Shown: positions 17,342 through 28,000 of the stretch, piece by piece | How the letters are laid out: each line of letters opens with the position of its first letter | Position numbering within the stretch: position 1 is the first letter of the stretch | Assembly (NCBI GenBank): GCA_934621885.1 | Contig: CAKTUH010000006.1 | Location: 1-62,958, forward strand | Origin: an uncultured Collinsella sp. | Lineage (GTDB): Bacteria > Actinomycetota > Coriobacteriia > Coriobacteriales > Coriobacteriaceae | DNA: 62,958 nt | Direction: 5' to 3' | Program-made: the position numbers and the translations under genes | Notes under the pieces: model-generated | What the model saw: only the letters and a program-made list of their open reading frames with translations | Told to the model about the DNA's origin: nothing | Database searches by the model: none

Positions 17342-19642
17342 TTACTCGGCAGCGGCCTTGAACTTGTTGTAGTTGATCAGGCAGCCGGCCTTGACGATGG
17401 CGCGCTCCTCGGCGGTCATGTCGGCGATGTAGAGCTCGATCTGCTCAACCGCACCGTCGGCACGCACCACGTAGGCAGCGATGTTCTGCAGATCGCCGTC
17501 GAGCGCGGCGCGGATACCCGGCACGAAGACGTAGTCGCCCACCTCAAAGTTGGGCTCGGCCTCCATCTGGAAGGGCACCATGCCCCAGTTCATCACGTTG
17601 GAGCGATAGCGCTTGGTGGCGTACTCGTGGACGATATTGGCCAGGCCGCCGATCACGCGCTGGCAGCTCGCGGCCTGCTCGCGGGCGGAGCCGTCGCCCG
17701 GCTTCTTGGCGTAAATCATGGAGCCGTACTCGGTCGCCTTGGCGTCTGCCGCGACACCCGCACCGGCCAGCGCCCCAAACACACCGGCAAGCTCGGCATC
17801 GAGCGCGGCCAGGTCGCCTGCTGCCTCGCCGGCAACGCGGCGCTTTTCCACCGCGTCGACCTCCTTGGAGCGACCCACGTAGGCCGGATCGCGGCGGCTG
17901 AGCGTAAACTCGGCCAGACCCAGCGGGTTGGAGCGGAAGGAGCTCGTCTCGCCCGAAGGAATGAGCTCGTCGGTCGTGGTGACCGGGTCCATGATCTTGG
18001 AGCACACCTTGAGCAGGATGTCGTCACCGAGGGGCTCCATCGCGGGCCACGGCTTGATGTTGGGGCCTTCGACCAGCTCGTCGGCCGGCTCAGCCTTGCC
18101 AAAGCCCCAGTACACACGCTTCTTGTACGGCGCGTCGTCGAAAGTGTACTCGCAGGCCTCATCCCAGGTGTCCTCGGGCAGGTCGGTCGCCGGCGTCAGG
18201 ACGCCGCCGTTGGCTGCCGTCGCCGCAATGGAGCGGGCGTCCATCAGGGCCACGGCGCTCAGCTGGCCATTGCCCGGCTTGGAACCCTCGCGGTTGGGGA
18301 AGTTGCGCGTGGTGTGGCGGATCGACAGGCCGTTGTTGGCGGGCGTGTCGCCGGCACCGAAGCACGGGCCGCAGAACGCCGTGCGCACGATCGCGCCGGC
18401 CTCCATGAGGTCGTAGATGTAGCCGCGGCGCGTGAGCTCGAGCGCCACGGGCTGGCTCGTGGGATAGACCGACAGCGAGAACTCGCCGCAGCCGGTGTTG
18501 GCGCCCTTGAGCACGCGGGCCGCCTGCACCACGGAGTCGTAGTTGCCGCCCGAGCAGCCGGCGATAACGCCCTGCTGCACGTGCAGCTTGCCGTCGACGA
18601 TCTTGTCGAGCAGGCTAAAGTGCGTCTTGCCCTCGCCGATCTTGGCGGCCTCGAGCTCGACCTCGTGCAGGATATCCTCGAGGTTCTCGTTGAGCTCGTC
18701 GATCTCAAAGCCGTTGGAAGGATGGAACGGCAGGGCGATCATGGGCTTGATGCTCGACAGGTCGACCTCGACGCAGCCGTCGTAGTAGGCGACATCGGCG
18801 GGCTTGAGCTCGCGGTAATCGTCGCCGCGGCCGTGCATAGTCAGGAATGCGTGCGTGTCCTCGTCGGTTGCCCAAATGGAGGACAGGCAGGTGGTCTCGG
18901 TGGTCATGACGTCGACGCCGTTGCGGTAGTCGGTCGTCATGCTCGCGATGCCGGGGCCCACGAACTCCATGACCTTGTTCTTGACGTAGCCCTTGGCAAA
19001 GACGGCGCGGATGATGGCGAGCGCCACATCGTGCGGGCCGACGCCGGGGCGCGGAGCACCCGTCAGGTAGATGGCCACAACGCCGGGATAAGCGACGTCG
19101 TAGGTGTCGCGCAGCAGCTGCTTGGCCAGCTCGCCGCCGCCCTCGCCCACGGCCATGGTGCCCAGGGCGCCGTAGCGGGTGTGCGAGTCGGAGCCCAGGA
19201 TCATCTTGCCGCAGCCGGCGAAGTTCTCGCGCATAAAGGAGTGGATGACCGCGATGTGGGGCGGAACGAAGATACCACCGTACTTTTTAGCAGCCGAAAG
19301 GCCGAAGACGTGATCGTCCTCGTTGATGGTGCCGCCCACAGCGCACAGCGAGTTGTGGCAGTTGGTGAGCACGTAGGGCAGCGGGAACTGCTCCATGCCC
19401 GAGGCGCGCGCCGTCTGGATGATGCCGACAAAGGTGATGTCATGGCTCGCCATGGCATCGAAGCGAATCTTGAGCGCCTCGGGGTCACCGGACGTATTGT
19501 GTGCCTGGAGGATCGAATACGCGATGGTGCCGCGCTTGGCATCCTCGGGCGTCTGCGTAATACCACGCTCGGCAGCCTCGGCCGCAGGCACAACCTCGCT
19601 GCCGCCGCGCAGGTAGATGCCGTCCTCGTACAGCTTGACCAT
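17342..19642 (-). CDS. Aconitase-superfamily hydratase
   Basis: A 766-residue member of the aconitase/isopropylmalate isomerase superfamily, closest in general look to the poorly studied YbhJ-type hydratases, so the substrate is uncertain. N-terminal catalytic domains carry [27 protein letters not shown] and [10 protein letters not shown]. The [4Fe-4S] ligands are seen as AGCSGGNYD (about 360) and [10 protein letters not shown] (about 425). A swivel domain lies in the last ~180 residues ([14 protein letters not shown]). The start is the ATG at 19642 (MVKLYEDG) with GGGAG upstream; a TTG seven codons earlier is less likely. The gene is monocistronic, with palindromes on both sides. Confidence 0.85.
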   Translation of the reverse strand: MVKLYEDGIYLRGGSEVVPAAEAAERGITQTPEDAKRGTIAYSILQAHNTSGDPEALKIRFDAMASHDITFVGIIQTARASGMEQFPLPYVLTNCHNSLCAVGGTINEDDHVFGLSAAKKYGGIFVPPHIAVIHSFMRENFAGCGKMILGSDSHTRYGALGTMAVGEGGGELAKQLLRDTYDVAYPGVVAIYLTGAPRPGVGPHDVALAIIRAVFAKGYVKNKVMEFVGPGIASMTTDYRNGVDVMTTETTCLSSIWATDEDTHAFLTMHGRGDDYRELKPADVAYYDGCVEVDLSSIKPMIALPFHPSNGFEIDELNENLEDILHEVELEAAKIGEGKTHFSLLDKIVDGKLHVQQGVIAGCSGGNYDSVVQAARVLKGANTGCGEFSLSVYPTSQPVALELTRRGYIYDLMEAGAIVRTAFCGPCFGAGDTPANNGLSIRHTTRNFPNREGSKPGNGQLSAVALMDARSIAATAANGGVLTPATDLPEDTWDEACEYTFDDAPYKKRVYWGFGKAEPADELVEGPNIKPWPAMEPLGDDILLKVCSKIMDPVTTTDELIPSGETSSFRSNPLGLAEFTLSRRDPAYVGRSKEVDAVEKRRVAGEAAGDLAALDAELAGVFGALAGAGVAADAKATEYGSMIYAKKPGDGSAREQAASCQRVIGGLANIVHEYATKRYRSNVMNWGMVPFQMEAEPNFEVGDYVFVPGIRAALDGDLQNIAAYVVRADGAVEQIELYIADMTAEERAIVKAGCLINYNKFKAAAE

Positions 19643-19775
19643 TCTGTCTCCCACTCTGCCCAAAGATTTGGGCGCATAGCATACATTCGTTCAATATCGT
19701 GCCATAGAACAATTGCCAACGGGTTACGAATCTACGCGTTCACTTTATCTCGGTAAAGCACAGGGCGGTATTGGT

Positions 19776-19824
19776 GCAAGGAGTGTCCCAAAGTGCCGGC
19801 ACAAAAGGAACGTCCCCAAGTGCC
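19776..19824. repeat. Repeat family M copy 1
   Basis: About 49 bases holding two direct copies of GGARYGTCCC..TGCC. A near-identical copy lies at 46891-46939. Confidence 0.75.
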
Positions 19825-19835
19825 GAATAAAAATG

Positions 19836-19897
19836 AGGGTGGATAATCTCCCGTTTTGAGCCCGCATGCGAGCCAAAAGTGGGAGATTATCCACTCT
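19836..19897. repeat. REP-like palindrome, family E copy 1
   Basis: Arms GTGGATAATCTCCC and GGGAGATTATCCAC (17 bases with one mismatch overall) around a loop with GAGCCCGCATG. It lies about 30 bases past the hspR stop. Copy 2 is at 51104-51167. Confidence 0.86.
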
Positions 19898-19928
19898 CGT
19901 GCTAGGACTTGCCGCGCAAACCGCGTAA

Positions 19929-20345
19929 CTAAAGATCGGTTCCCGCTCCCAAAAGCTTGCGCATGACTTGCTCGGGGTTGACTGAGCCGTCGCGCGGGGC
20001 CAGGGCGGTGATCTTCTTCTGCATCTTGTACTCGTGCAGCTCGTCCTCGAGCTGGCGCACACGAGCGCGGAGCTTCTCGTTCTCGCGCTCGCGCTCCTCG
20101 GCACGCTCCTTCATATCGAGGATGCGCACCACGCCGGCGAGGTTGATGCCCTCGTCGGTCAGTTGGTTGATGAGCTCCAGGCGCTCGATATCGGCACGCG
20201 AATACAGACGCGTGTTGCCGCCCGAGCGCTGGGGGTTCACCAAGCCCTTGGACTCGTAGACGCGCAGAGTCTGCGGGTGCATGCCGGTCAGCTCGGCCGC
20301 CACGCTGATCATATACAGCGGTTTGTTCCTATTGTCCTCGGCCAT
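19929..20345 (-). CDS. hspR: Heat-shock repressor HspR (MerR family)
   Basis: A 138-residue MerR-type repressor. Residues 10-75 form the winged helix (MISVAAELTGMHPQTLRVYE, then RSGGNTRLYS and LTDEGINLAGVVRILDM). A long coiled coil follows (about 80-112, rich in Arg/Glu) and a short C-terminal tail (VMRKLLGAGTDL). In actinobacteria HspR represses dnaK and clpB, with DnaK acting as co-repressor. The ATG at 20345 has AGGGGTCAGG upstream. It is the last gene of dnaK-grpE-dnaJ-hspR, 73 bases after dnaJ, so it should regulate its own operon through the AAATCTAA-N11 boxes. Confidence 0.93.
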   Translation of the reverse strand: MAEDNRNKPLYMISVAAELTGMHPQTLRVYESKGLVNPQRSGGNTRLYSRADIERLELINQLTDEGINLAGVVRILDMKERAEERERENEKLRARVRQLEDELHEYKMQKKITALAPRDGSVNPEQVMRKLLGAGTDL

Positions 20346-20418
20346 GCTACCTGACCCCTTTCCGTCTCGCACATCTCCATCATAAGCCTGCGGCCAGCCC
20401 GTGGGCCACGCAACCAAA

Positions 20419-21384
20419 CTAGAACGTCGCCTTGTAACGGTTGACCTTCTCACGATAGTCGCGCGTGTCGGCCTCGCGCAGTTTGGTCATAGCCTCGCGC
20501 TCATCATCGGACAGGTTCGTGGGAACCTGCACCTTGATCTCGACGAGCAGCGCACCCGTACGGCCGCGATGCTTAACGTCGGGCGCACCCATCTCCTTAA
20601 AGCGGAACTTCTTGCCCGTCTGGGTACCCGCGGGCACCTTCAGGCGAACCGTTGCGCCACCGGGCGTGGGCACGTCAACCGTGCAGCCGAGCGCCGCCTC
20701 GTAGACCGAGATCGGCACCTCCATGGTCACATCGGCGCCTTTACGCTTAAACAGCGGGTGCTCCTCAACGTGCGTGGTCACGACCAGGTCGCCACGCTCG
20801 CCTCCGGCAACGCCGTACTCGCCGCGGCGCTTGTAACGCAGCTTGCCGCCGTCGACCGCGCCCGCGGGCACCGAGACCGTAATGGTCTGCTGCTCACCCG
20901 TCGAGGGAATGCGGTAGGTGACCTTGTGCGTCACGCCGCGAAACGCGTCCTCGGCCGTCACGTCGACGGTCAGCGACAGGTCGCCACCCTTGCGCGCACG
21001 ATTGCGGCCCGCGCCCGCACCGGCAGCGCCCGCGGCCCCGGCAAAGCCCGAGCCCCAATCGCTGCCCCAGGCGCCGTTGCCGCTAAAGATGCTGTCGAAG
21101 ATATCGCCCCAGCCGCTGGCGCCCGCGCCGGCACCGTAGCCGCCGCCATACGCACCGCCCGCGCCCGGCATGCCGCCGAACATGAGCATCTGGTCGTACT
21201 CTTTGCGCTTCTTCTCGTCCGAAAGCGTCTCGTAGGCCTCGCTGATCTCTTTGAACTTGGCCTCGTCGCCGCCGGCATCGGGGTGATATTTTTGCGCGAG
21301 CTTGCGAAACGCGCTCTTGATCTCTTTGTCGGAGGCGCTCTTGGATACGCCCAGGATGTCATAGAAGGTTTTGCCTGCAGCCAT
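20419..21384 (-). CDS. dnaJ: DnaJ-type co-chaperone (class II, no zinc finger)
   Basis: A 321-residue J-domain protein that stimulates the ATPase of DnaK. The J domain (about 6-72) has the HPD motif in [10 protein letters not shown] Gly/Ala-rich linker (about 78-140) follows, then the two C-terminal substrate domains ([16 protein letters not shown] to the end). The cysteine zinc finger of class I DnaJ is absent: the protein has no CxxCxGxG repeats, so it is CbpA-like in layout although it sits in the main chaperone operon. It starts 109 bases after grpE, across two GC-rich hairpins. Confidence 0.93.
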   Translation of the reverse strand: MAAGKTFYDILGVSKSASDKEIKSAFRKLAQKYHPDAGGDEAKFKEISEAYETLSDEKKRKEYDQMLMFGGMPGAGGAYGGGYGAGAGASGWGDIFDSIFSGNGAWGSDWGSGFAGAAGAAGAGAGRNRARKGGDLSLTVDVTAEDAFRGVTHKVTYRIPSTGEQQTITVSVPAGAVDGGKLRYKRRGEYGVAGGERGDLVVTTHVEEHPLFKRKGADVTMEVPISVYEAALGCTVDVPTPGGATVRLKVPAGTQTGKKFRFKEMGAPDVKHRGRTGALLVEIKVQVPTNLSDDEREAMTKLREADTRDYREKVNRYKATF

Positions 21385-21406
21385 CGTAGCTCCTCTCCTG
21401 TTTCAT

Positions 21407-21487
21407 CCGCCGTCCCCGCGGACGGCGGCTCATGCTTTCATATGGCACTAGGCCAGAAAGGGCCCCGGGTGTTGCCCCGGGGCCCTT
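21407..21487 (-). terminator. Two hairpins between grpE and dnaJ
   Basis: The first (21458-21487) has arms AAGGGCCCCGGG/CCCGGGGCCCTT, begins 5 bases after the grpE stop and is followed on the minus strand by TTCTGG. The second (21407-21428) has arms CCGCCGTCC/GGACGGCGG. They may attenuate or stabilise the mRNA between dnaK-grpE and dnaJ-hspR. Confidence 0.6.
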
Positions 21488-21492
21488 CTCAA

Positions 21493-22335
21493 TTACTCCT
21501 CGGTGCTCTCGGCCGTATCGGCCGTGGCATCCTCGGGCGCCGCTTCGGGCTCCGGTGCGGGGCGCTTCTCGCCACCGTAGGTCACCGTCACCATCGCGGA
21601 GCGCAGGATGCGGTCCGCCATGCGGTAGCCCTTCTGGTACACGTCGTTGACGGTCTCGTCGTACTGCGCGGCGTCCTCGACGCGACCCACGGCCTGGTGC
21701 TCGAGCGGATCGAACGCCTCGCCCTTGGGGTCGATGGGCTCAACGCCCTCGTGCGCAAACACGTCGAGTAGCTTGGCATGCACCGCGTCAACGCCATCGA
21801 CGAACTGCTTAAAGTCGTCGGAAAGCTCCTGGCTGCGGGCATGGTCGATCGCACGCTCGATATCGTCGACCACCGGCAGCAGCGCGGTGACGAGCTTCTC
21901 GGTCGCGCGCTCGCGCTCGGCGATGCGCTCGTTGGCGGTGCGGCGACGGAAGTTCTCCCAGTCGGCCTGCAGACGGGCGGTGCGCTCGGTGGCGTCCTTC
22001 GCCTTGTCCTCGGCGGCCTTCTGAGCCTCTGCCGCAGCCTCGAGCTCATGGCGCACGTCGGCAAGCTCCTTCTGAGCCTGCTCGAACTTAAGCTTAAAGT
22101 CGTTGTCGGCGGCTTCCTCACCGGCGCGGATAGCGGCTTCCACCATCTCGTCCTCGGTCATCGTCGCCTCCTTGTTGGAATCCTCTACCTGGTTCTCGGC
22201 AGCCTCGGCGGCCGCGGCCTCGTTGGCCTCGGTATCGTCGACGGCCTCTACGGGAATCTTCACGTCCTTCTCCTTGGAGTCAACGGGGGCGGTGCCAGCG
22301 GCAGCCGCCTCCGTGCGAGCTTTACGGGCGGACAT
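21493..22335 (-). CDS. grpE: Nucleotide exchange factor GrpE
   Basis: A 280-residue GrpE, longer than usual because of an 80-residue acidic, Ala/Glu-rich N-terminal extension and an acidic C-terminal tail. A long dimerising coiled coil spans about 80-135 (with LQADWENFRRRTANER). The beta domain that contacts DnaK contains VEPIDPKGEAFDPLEHQAV and VYQKGYRMADRILRSAMV. It releases ADP from DnaK. The ATG lies 2 bases after the dnaK stop, indicating translational coupling. Confidence 0.95.
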   Translation of the reverse strand: MSARKARTEAAAAGTAPVDSKEKDVKIPVEAVDDTEANEAAAAEAAENQVEDSNKEATMTEDEMVEAAIRAGEEAADNDFKLKFEQAQKELADVRHELEAAAEAQKAAEDKAKDATERTARLQADWENFRRRTANERIAERERATEKLVTALLPVVDDIERAIDHARSQELSDDFKQFVDGVDAVHAKLLDVFAHEGVEPIDPKGEAFDPLEHQAVGRVEDAAQYDETVNDVYQKGYRMADRILRSAMVTVTYGGEKRPAPEPEAAPEDATADTAESTEE

Positions 22336-22337
22336 GA

Positions 22338-24230
<1,893 letters not shown>

Positions 24231-24339
24231 TAGAAATTCCCTCTCTCTTTTGCGTTCGCGTCGCCTCGACGGTCTGTCGCGCGGCGCTTCGGCTTGTCTT
24301 TCAGGATGTAGTGTATCCCCTTATGGGCCGGAATATACA

Positions 24340-24366
24340 AAATCTAAGTCAATTCATATAAGATTT
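24340..24366 (-). promoter_or_regulatory. Putative HspR box upstream of dnaK
   Basis: A 27-base inverted repeat AAATCTAA-N11-TAAGATTT, matching the clpB box in both arms, in spacing and in the flanking ATAYACA and CTGAG motifs. Confidence 0.7.
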
Positions 24367-24773
24367 CTTATCTCTGAGAGTTTAGGTTCTCAAATGCGCA
24401 GGTAGATGCACTGATTGAGTTCTCGGCAAATCTATTGAGATCTATGTAGAGTTGACTGAGGTTTGGGACTGGGGCCGCGCAGGGGACCTTGGGGCGACCC
24501 CGGGGAAAGCGCGACCCACTTTGAGTGTCGATTCCGGGATACGGTTTCCGCAAGCACGCTCAATCGCTCTATATTTCAAGTCACCTATAGCTAACATTTG
24601 CGCAGCTCAGCGGCCCCACCTGCATGTTTTTTAGTAAGCCGTGGCATACTCGGCGAACGGTATGAAGATGCCGGTCAGAGGGTATTGCAAACGGTCGCTG
24701 CCGTGGTATGTTTTTGCCCGAATCAAACCGACGCACATCGCCTGTAGCGTCGGTCAACAGAGAGGAAACTACC
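24367..24773. other. Non-coding gap between dnaK and ferredoxin genes
   Basis: No gene seen. It contains an imperfect palindrome at 24502-24550 (GGAAAGCGCGACCC...GGTTTCC) related to the three hairpins at 46630-46799, and the presumed promoters of dnaK and of the ferredoxin gene, which I could not place with confidence. Confidence 0.6.
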
Positions 24774-24959
24774 ATGGCTCATCCCGTAATTGATGCCGAC
24801 GAGTGCATCGCTTGTGGCGTTTGCGTCGACTCCTGCCCCGCTGGCGTTCTGGAGCTCCAGGACGTCGCTACCGTCGCTGACGAGGACTCCTGCGTCGCCT
24901 GTGGCGCTTGCCAGGACGCTTGCCCCGCTGGCGCGATCACCGAGATCGTCGAGGAGTAA
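24774..24959 (+). CDS. 2[4Fe-4S] ferredoxin
   Basis: A 61-residue clostridial-type ferredoxin that carries low-potential electrons. Two cluster motifs are complete: CIACGVCVDSCPAG (about 11-24) and CVACGACQDACPAG (about 41-54), with pseudo-twofold symmetry. The ATG follows GAGAGGAAACTACC. Monocistronic, with a strong terminator. Likely partners are pyruvate:ferredoxin oxidoreductase, a hydrogenase or the Fe-S flavoprotein at 4578; nothing here decides which. Confidence 0.94.
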   Translation: MAHPVIDADECIACGVCVDSCPAGVLELQDVATVADEDSCVACGACQDACPAGAITEIVEE

Positions 24960-25000
24960 CAACTCCCCCACTTGCACACTCAAAAGTACACCGTGCACAA

Positions 25001-25040
25001 AAAAGGAGGCCTCCGCATCGCCGCGGAGGCCTCCTTTTGC
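25001..25040 (+). terminator. Ferredoxin gene terminator
   Basis: AAAAGGAGGCCTCCGC pairs perfectly with GCGGAGGCCTCCTTTT (16 pairs, loop ATCGCC). The A and T tracts on both sides make it usable from either strand. Confidence 0.92.
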
Positions 25041-25075
25041 ATGTGTGGGCAGCTAATTTGGGACGTGCTCTTGGC

Positions 25076-25142
25076 AGTTGCGGTGGAATAGTTCCTGTTT
25101 CATGGCTTCGATGCCCATTTTAGGAACTATTTCACCGCAACT
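25076..25142. repeat. REP-like palindrome, family C copy 2
   Basis: 21-base arms with one mismatch (25076-25096/25122-25142; starting AGTTGCGGTG, inner part TAGTTCCT), 17 bases from the niaR stop. Confidence 0.88.
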
Positions 25143-25159
25143 TATAGATATGGCGTCGG

Positions 25160-25705
25160 TTAAGAAAGGTCGTCCTCGTAAGGCATTAGGTCCGCCAAGT
25201 AGCCTTTCTCTTTGAGCATGGCCTCGATCTCGTCGAGGGTTTGCTCGTCTTCTGCCGCAATGCGATGGAAGTGATAGCCACTCGTCACCGTTAATAGTGG
25301 AAAGCTCTTGCCACTGGCAATGTCGTGCAGATAGCGCTCGATATCGCGTCGGTTACGGATGTCCAGGTCGGCCGTGATCTTACCGTACACGCGGTGATTG
25401 ACGATCACGTTGAGCACGGCGCCGCCCGCATCGACAATACTCGTGAGCTCATCGCCCGCCTGCTCCACGCTGTGGCGCACCTTGACCAGGCGCGTGGGCA
25501 CAGCCGGGCTGCTCGCGGCCTCCTGCAGCACGTAGCCCCGATTGGTGGCGACGATATCGTGCCCGTCGGCGCGCAGCAGGGCAATATCCTGCACCACGAC
25601 CTGACGGCTCACGCCAACCTCGCGGGCAAGCGCACTGCCCGAAACGGGATCTTTGGCTCCCTCGAGCACGGCCATGATGGAACGGCGACGCTCGCGGGCA
25701 TTCAT
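25160..25705 (-). CDS. niaR: Niacin-responsive repressor NiaR (HTH plus 3H domain)
   Basis: A 181-residue repressor. Residues about 5-60 are a winged-helix HTH_11 domain (RRRSIMAVLEG, VSGSALAREVGVSRQVVVQD). The rest is a 3H ligand-binding domain with three spaced histidines: VRHSVEQ, NHRVYGK and SGYHFHRI. In the family, nicotinic acid promotes binding and represses NAD synthesis and niacin uptake. Its ATG overlaps the nadC stop by one base (TAATG), so it is the last gene of nadABC-niaR and autoregulated. The presumed operator is the 44-base palindrome before nadA. Confidence 0.92.
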   Translation of the reverse strand: MNARERRRSIMAVLEGAKDPVSGSALAREVGVSRQVVVQDIALLRADGHDIVATNRGYVLQEAASSPAVPTRLVKVRHSVEQAGDELTSIVDAGGAVLNVIVNHRVYGKITADLDIRNRRDIERYLHDIASGKSFPLLTVTSGYHFHRIAAEDEQTLDEIEAMLKEKGYLADLMPYEDDLS

Positions 25706-26565
25706 TATTTACCGTCCAGCAGACGCAGGTGCTTAAGCGAGAGGTCGAGGATCGGCGCGGAATGCGTCAGAGCACCCGAGCTAATAAAGTCGACGCCCAG
25801 GTCGGCCAGAGCGCGAATGTTGCCGGCGTCCACGTTGCCCGAGCACTCGGTCTTGGCGCGACCGTCGATGAGCTCAATCGCGGCAGCCATATCGTCGTGG
25901 GTCATGTTGTCGAACATGATGATATCGGCACCGGCCTCAACGGCCTCGCGCACCATATCCAGGTTCTCGCACTCGATCTCGACCGTCGTGGTAAAGGACG
26001 CATGGGCACGTGCCATCTCGATCGCGCGCGTCACGCCACCGGCAGCGTCGATGTGGTTGTCCTTGAGCATGACAGCCGTCGACAGGTTGTAGCGGTGGTT
26101 GCTGCCGCCGCCGATCTCGACTGCCGCCTTCTCGAAGACGCGCATGCCCGGCGTGGTCTTGCGCGTGTCGACGAGCACGGTCTTGGTGCCCTCGAGCGCC
26201 GCGGCCATCTGGTGCGTATAGGTGGCGATGCCGCTCATGCGCTGCAGGTAGTTGAGCGCCACGCGCTCGCCCGAAAGCAGCACGCGCGCGTCGCCGCGCA
26301 CCTGGCCCACGTGGTCGCCAGCGTGCACCTCGTCGCCGTCCGCGACATCAAACAGCACCGAGCTCTGCGAATCCAGCAGCTCAAAGGTACGGGCGAATAC
26401 GTCCAGGCCGGCGATGATGCCGTCGGCCTTGGCGATGAGCTCGACGGTAGCGGGACGCGCCGTGGGGCACACGCTTGCCGTGCTCACGTCCTCAAAAGTG
26501 ATGTCCTCGCGCAGCGCCTGCAGAATCAGATCATCGACGACGAGCTTCATGGTAATGGGATTCAT
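25705..26565 (-). CDS. nadC: Nicotinate-nucleotide pyrophosphorylase (QPRTase)
   Basis: A 286-residue quinolinate phosphoribosyltransferase that makes nicotinate mononucleotide from quinolinate and PRPP. The N-terminal open-face domain (1-~110) ends with GERVALNYLQRMSGIAT. The barrel carries DTRKTTPGMRVFEKAAV, GGGSNHRYNL and MLKDNHI, then VEIECENLD, IIMFDNM and DFISSGALTHSAPILDLSL. All expected active-site basic residues (Arg/Lys/His in these motifs) are present. It starts 3 bases after nadB and overlaps niaR. Confidence 0.96.
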   Translation of the reverse strand: MNPITMKLVVDDLILQALREDITFEDVSTASVCPTARPATVELIAKADGIIAGLDVFARTFELLDSQSSVLFDVADGDEVHAGDHVGQVRGDARVLLSGERVALNYLQRMSGIATYTHQMAAALEGTKTVLVDTRKTTPGMRVFEKAAVEIGGGSNHRYNLSTAVMLKDNHIDAAGGVTRAIEMARAHASFTTTVEIECENLDMVREAVEAGADIIMFDNMTHDDMAAAIELIDGRAKTECSGNVDAGNIRALADLGVDFISSGALTHSAPILDLSLKHLRLLDGK

Positions 26566-26568
26566 GGT

Positions 26569-27945
26569 CTACTCCTCCACGGCCTGCGTGCCGACGGCAC
26601 GGGCCAAATCATCGATTGCCAGGGTGTCGGCGCCCAGGGCGCGGTGGCGTCCGTCGAGCGCGGGCTCGCCGGCCTGCTCCACGGCCAGCGACTCACCGGT
26701 GCGCATGTACCAAGCGGCACGGCGACCCCAGACGAGAGACTCGAGCAAGCTGTTAGAAGCCAGGCGGTTCTTGCCGTGTACGCCGTTGCAGGCCGTCTCG
26801 CCGGCAGCGTAGAGCTCGGGCATCGAAGTGCGGCCGTCCTTGTCGACCCACACGCCGCCCATAAAGTAGTGCTGCGTGGGCGTAACGGGGATAGGCTCGT
26901 CTAAGATGTCGCGGCCGTCCTCCAGGCAGCGCGCGCGGATGTTGGCAAAGTGTCCAGTCACCACATCGCGATCGACGGGGGCAAAACTCAGCCACTCGTG
27001 CTCGGTGCCGTCTTGCTTCATCTGCTCGCGAATGGCGGCGGCGACCACGTCGCGCGGCTGCAGTTCGTCGGTAAAGCGCTCGCCGGCGGCGTTGAGCAGA
27101 ATCGCGCCCTCGCCGCGGCAGCTTTCGCTGATCAGGAAGGTGCGGCCCGGTTGCGGCGAGAACAGGCCCGTGGGGTGGATTTGCACGTAGTCCAGGTGCT
27201 CCATCGTAATGCCGTGCTCCTGGGCGATGTAGCAGGCGTCGCCCGTGAGCTGCGGGTAGTTGGTCGAGTGGTCGTACACGCCGCCGATGCCACCCGTCGC
27301 CCACAGCGTATGGCGGGCGTGAATCTCAAACGGTTCGCCGGCATGCACGCCCTCGGCGGCATTTGCCAGCTCGTCGGCGGGACGAGCCGAGTCGTCCTCG
27401 TCCACGGGGACGGCGACGACACCGGTGCAAACCGTGGCGCCGTCGCACTCGTCGGTCAGAATATCGGTCATGGCCACGTGCTCAAGAATCTGCACGTTGT
27501 CCAGCTTGCGGACGGCCTGGAGCAGCTTGGTCGTGATCTCCTTGCCCGTAATATCGGCATGGAAGGCGATGCGCGGGCGGCTGTGCGCACCCTCGCGGGT
27601 AAAGTCGAGGCTGCCGTCGGCCGTGCGCTCAAAGTCCACGCCCATCGCCAGCAGGTCGTTGATGACCGAGCGGCTCGAGCGGATCATGATGTCGACGCTC
27701 TCGCGCCGGTTCTCGTAGTGGCCGGCGTGCATGGTGTCCTCAAAGAAGGCGTCGTAGTCCGACCCTTCGGGCAGCACGCAGATGCCGCCCTGCGCGAGCA
27801 TGGAATCGCACTCGTCGACGGCGCCCTTGGAGAGCATGATCACGCGCGTGCTCGTCGGCAGATTGAGCGCCGCGTACAGGCCCGCCACGCCACAGCCGGC
27901 AATGACGACGTCGCACTCCATGTCGGGGTATTGCTTGGTTTCCAC
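26569..27945 (-). CDS. nadB: L-aspartate oxidase
   Basis: A 458-residue FAD enzyme that oxidises aspartate to iminoaspartate for quinolinate synthesis. An FAD-binding Rossmann motif lies at about 14 (VVIAGCGVAGLYAALNL). Other blocks are MLAQGGICV, EGAHSRPRIAFHADITG, ATGGIGGVYDHSTNYPQLTGD and PTQHYFMGGVWVD, the last matching the substrate-site region. At 458 residues it lacks most of the C-terminal helical domain found in the longer enzymes, as is common in anaerobes; fumarate may be the electron acceptor. The likely start is GTG 27945 with AGAGGA upstream; an ATG 8 codons later is the alternative. Confidence 0.93.
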   Translation of the reverse strand: METKQYPDMECDVVIAGCGVAGLYAALNLPTSTRVIMLSKGAVDECDSMLAQGGICVLPEGSDYDAFFEDTMHAGHYENRRESVDIMIRSSRSVINDLLAMGVDFERTADGSLDFTREGAHSRPRIAFHADITGKEITTKLLQAVRKLDNVQILEHVAMTDILTDECDGATVCTGVVAVPVDEDDSARPADELANAAEGVHAGEPFEIHARHTLWATGGIGGVYDHSTNYPQLTGDACYIAQEHGITMEHLDYVQIHPTGLFSPQPGRTFLISESCRGEGAILLNAAGERFTDELQPRDVVAAAIREQMKQDGTEHEWLSFAPVDRDVVTGHFANIRARCLEDGRDILDEPIPVTPTQHYFMGGVWVDKDGRTSMPELYAAGETACNGVHGKNRLASNSLLESLVWGRRAAWYMRTGESLAVEQAGEPALDGRHRALGADTLAIDDLARAVGTQAVEE

Positions 27946-28000
27946 AGGAATCCTCTCCCTTGAATGTGGCATGCGGGACTGTCCCTCATGCCACATTGTT

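Noticed and set aside
17075..19756. Open frames of up to 893 codons antisense to the hydratase, the PTS genes, the GH1 gene and others
   Set aside because: Their composition is that of high-GC shadow frames (runs of Ala, Arg, Gly, His), they lack ribosome sites and they lie fully opposite genes with clear family motifs.
24460..24560. A small RNA or tRNA-like fold upstream of the ferredoxin gene
   Set aside because: Only an imperfect repeat-family hairpin could be drawn; no cloverleaf or promoter-terminator pair was found.
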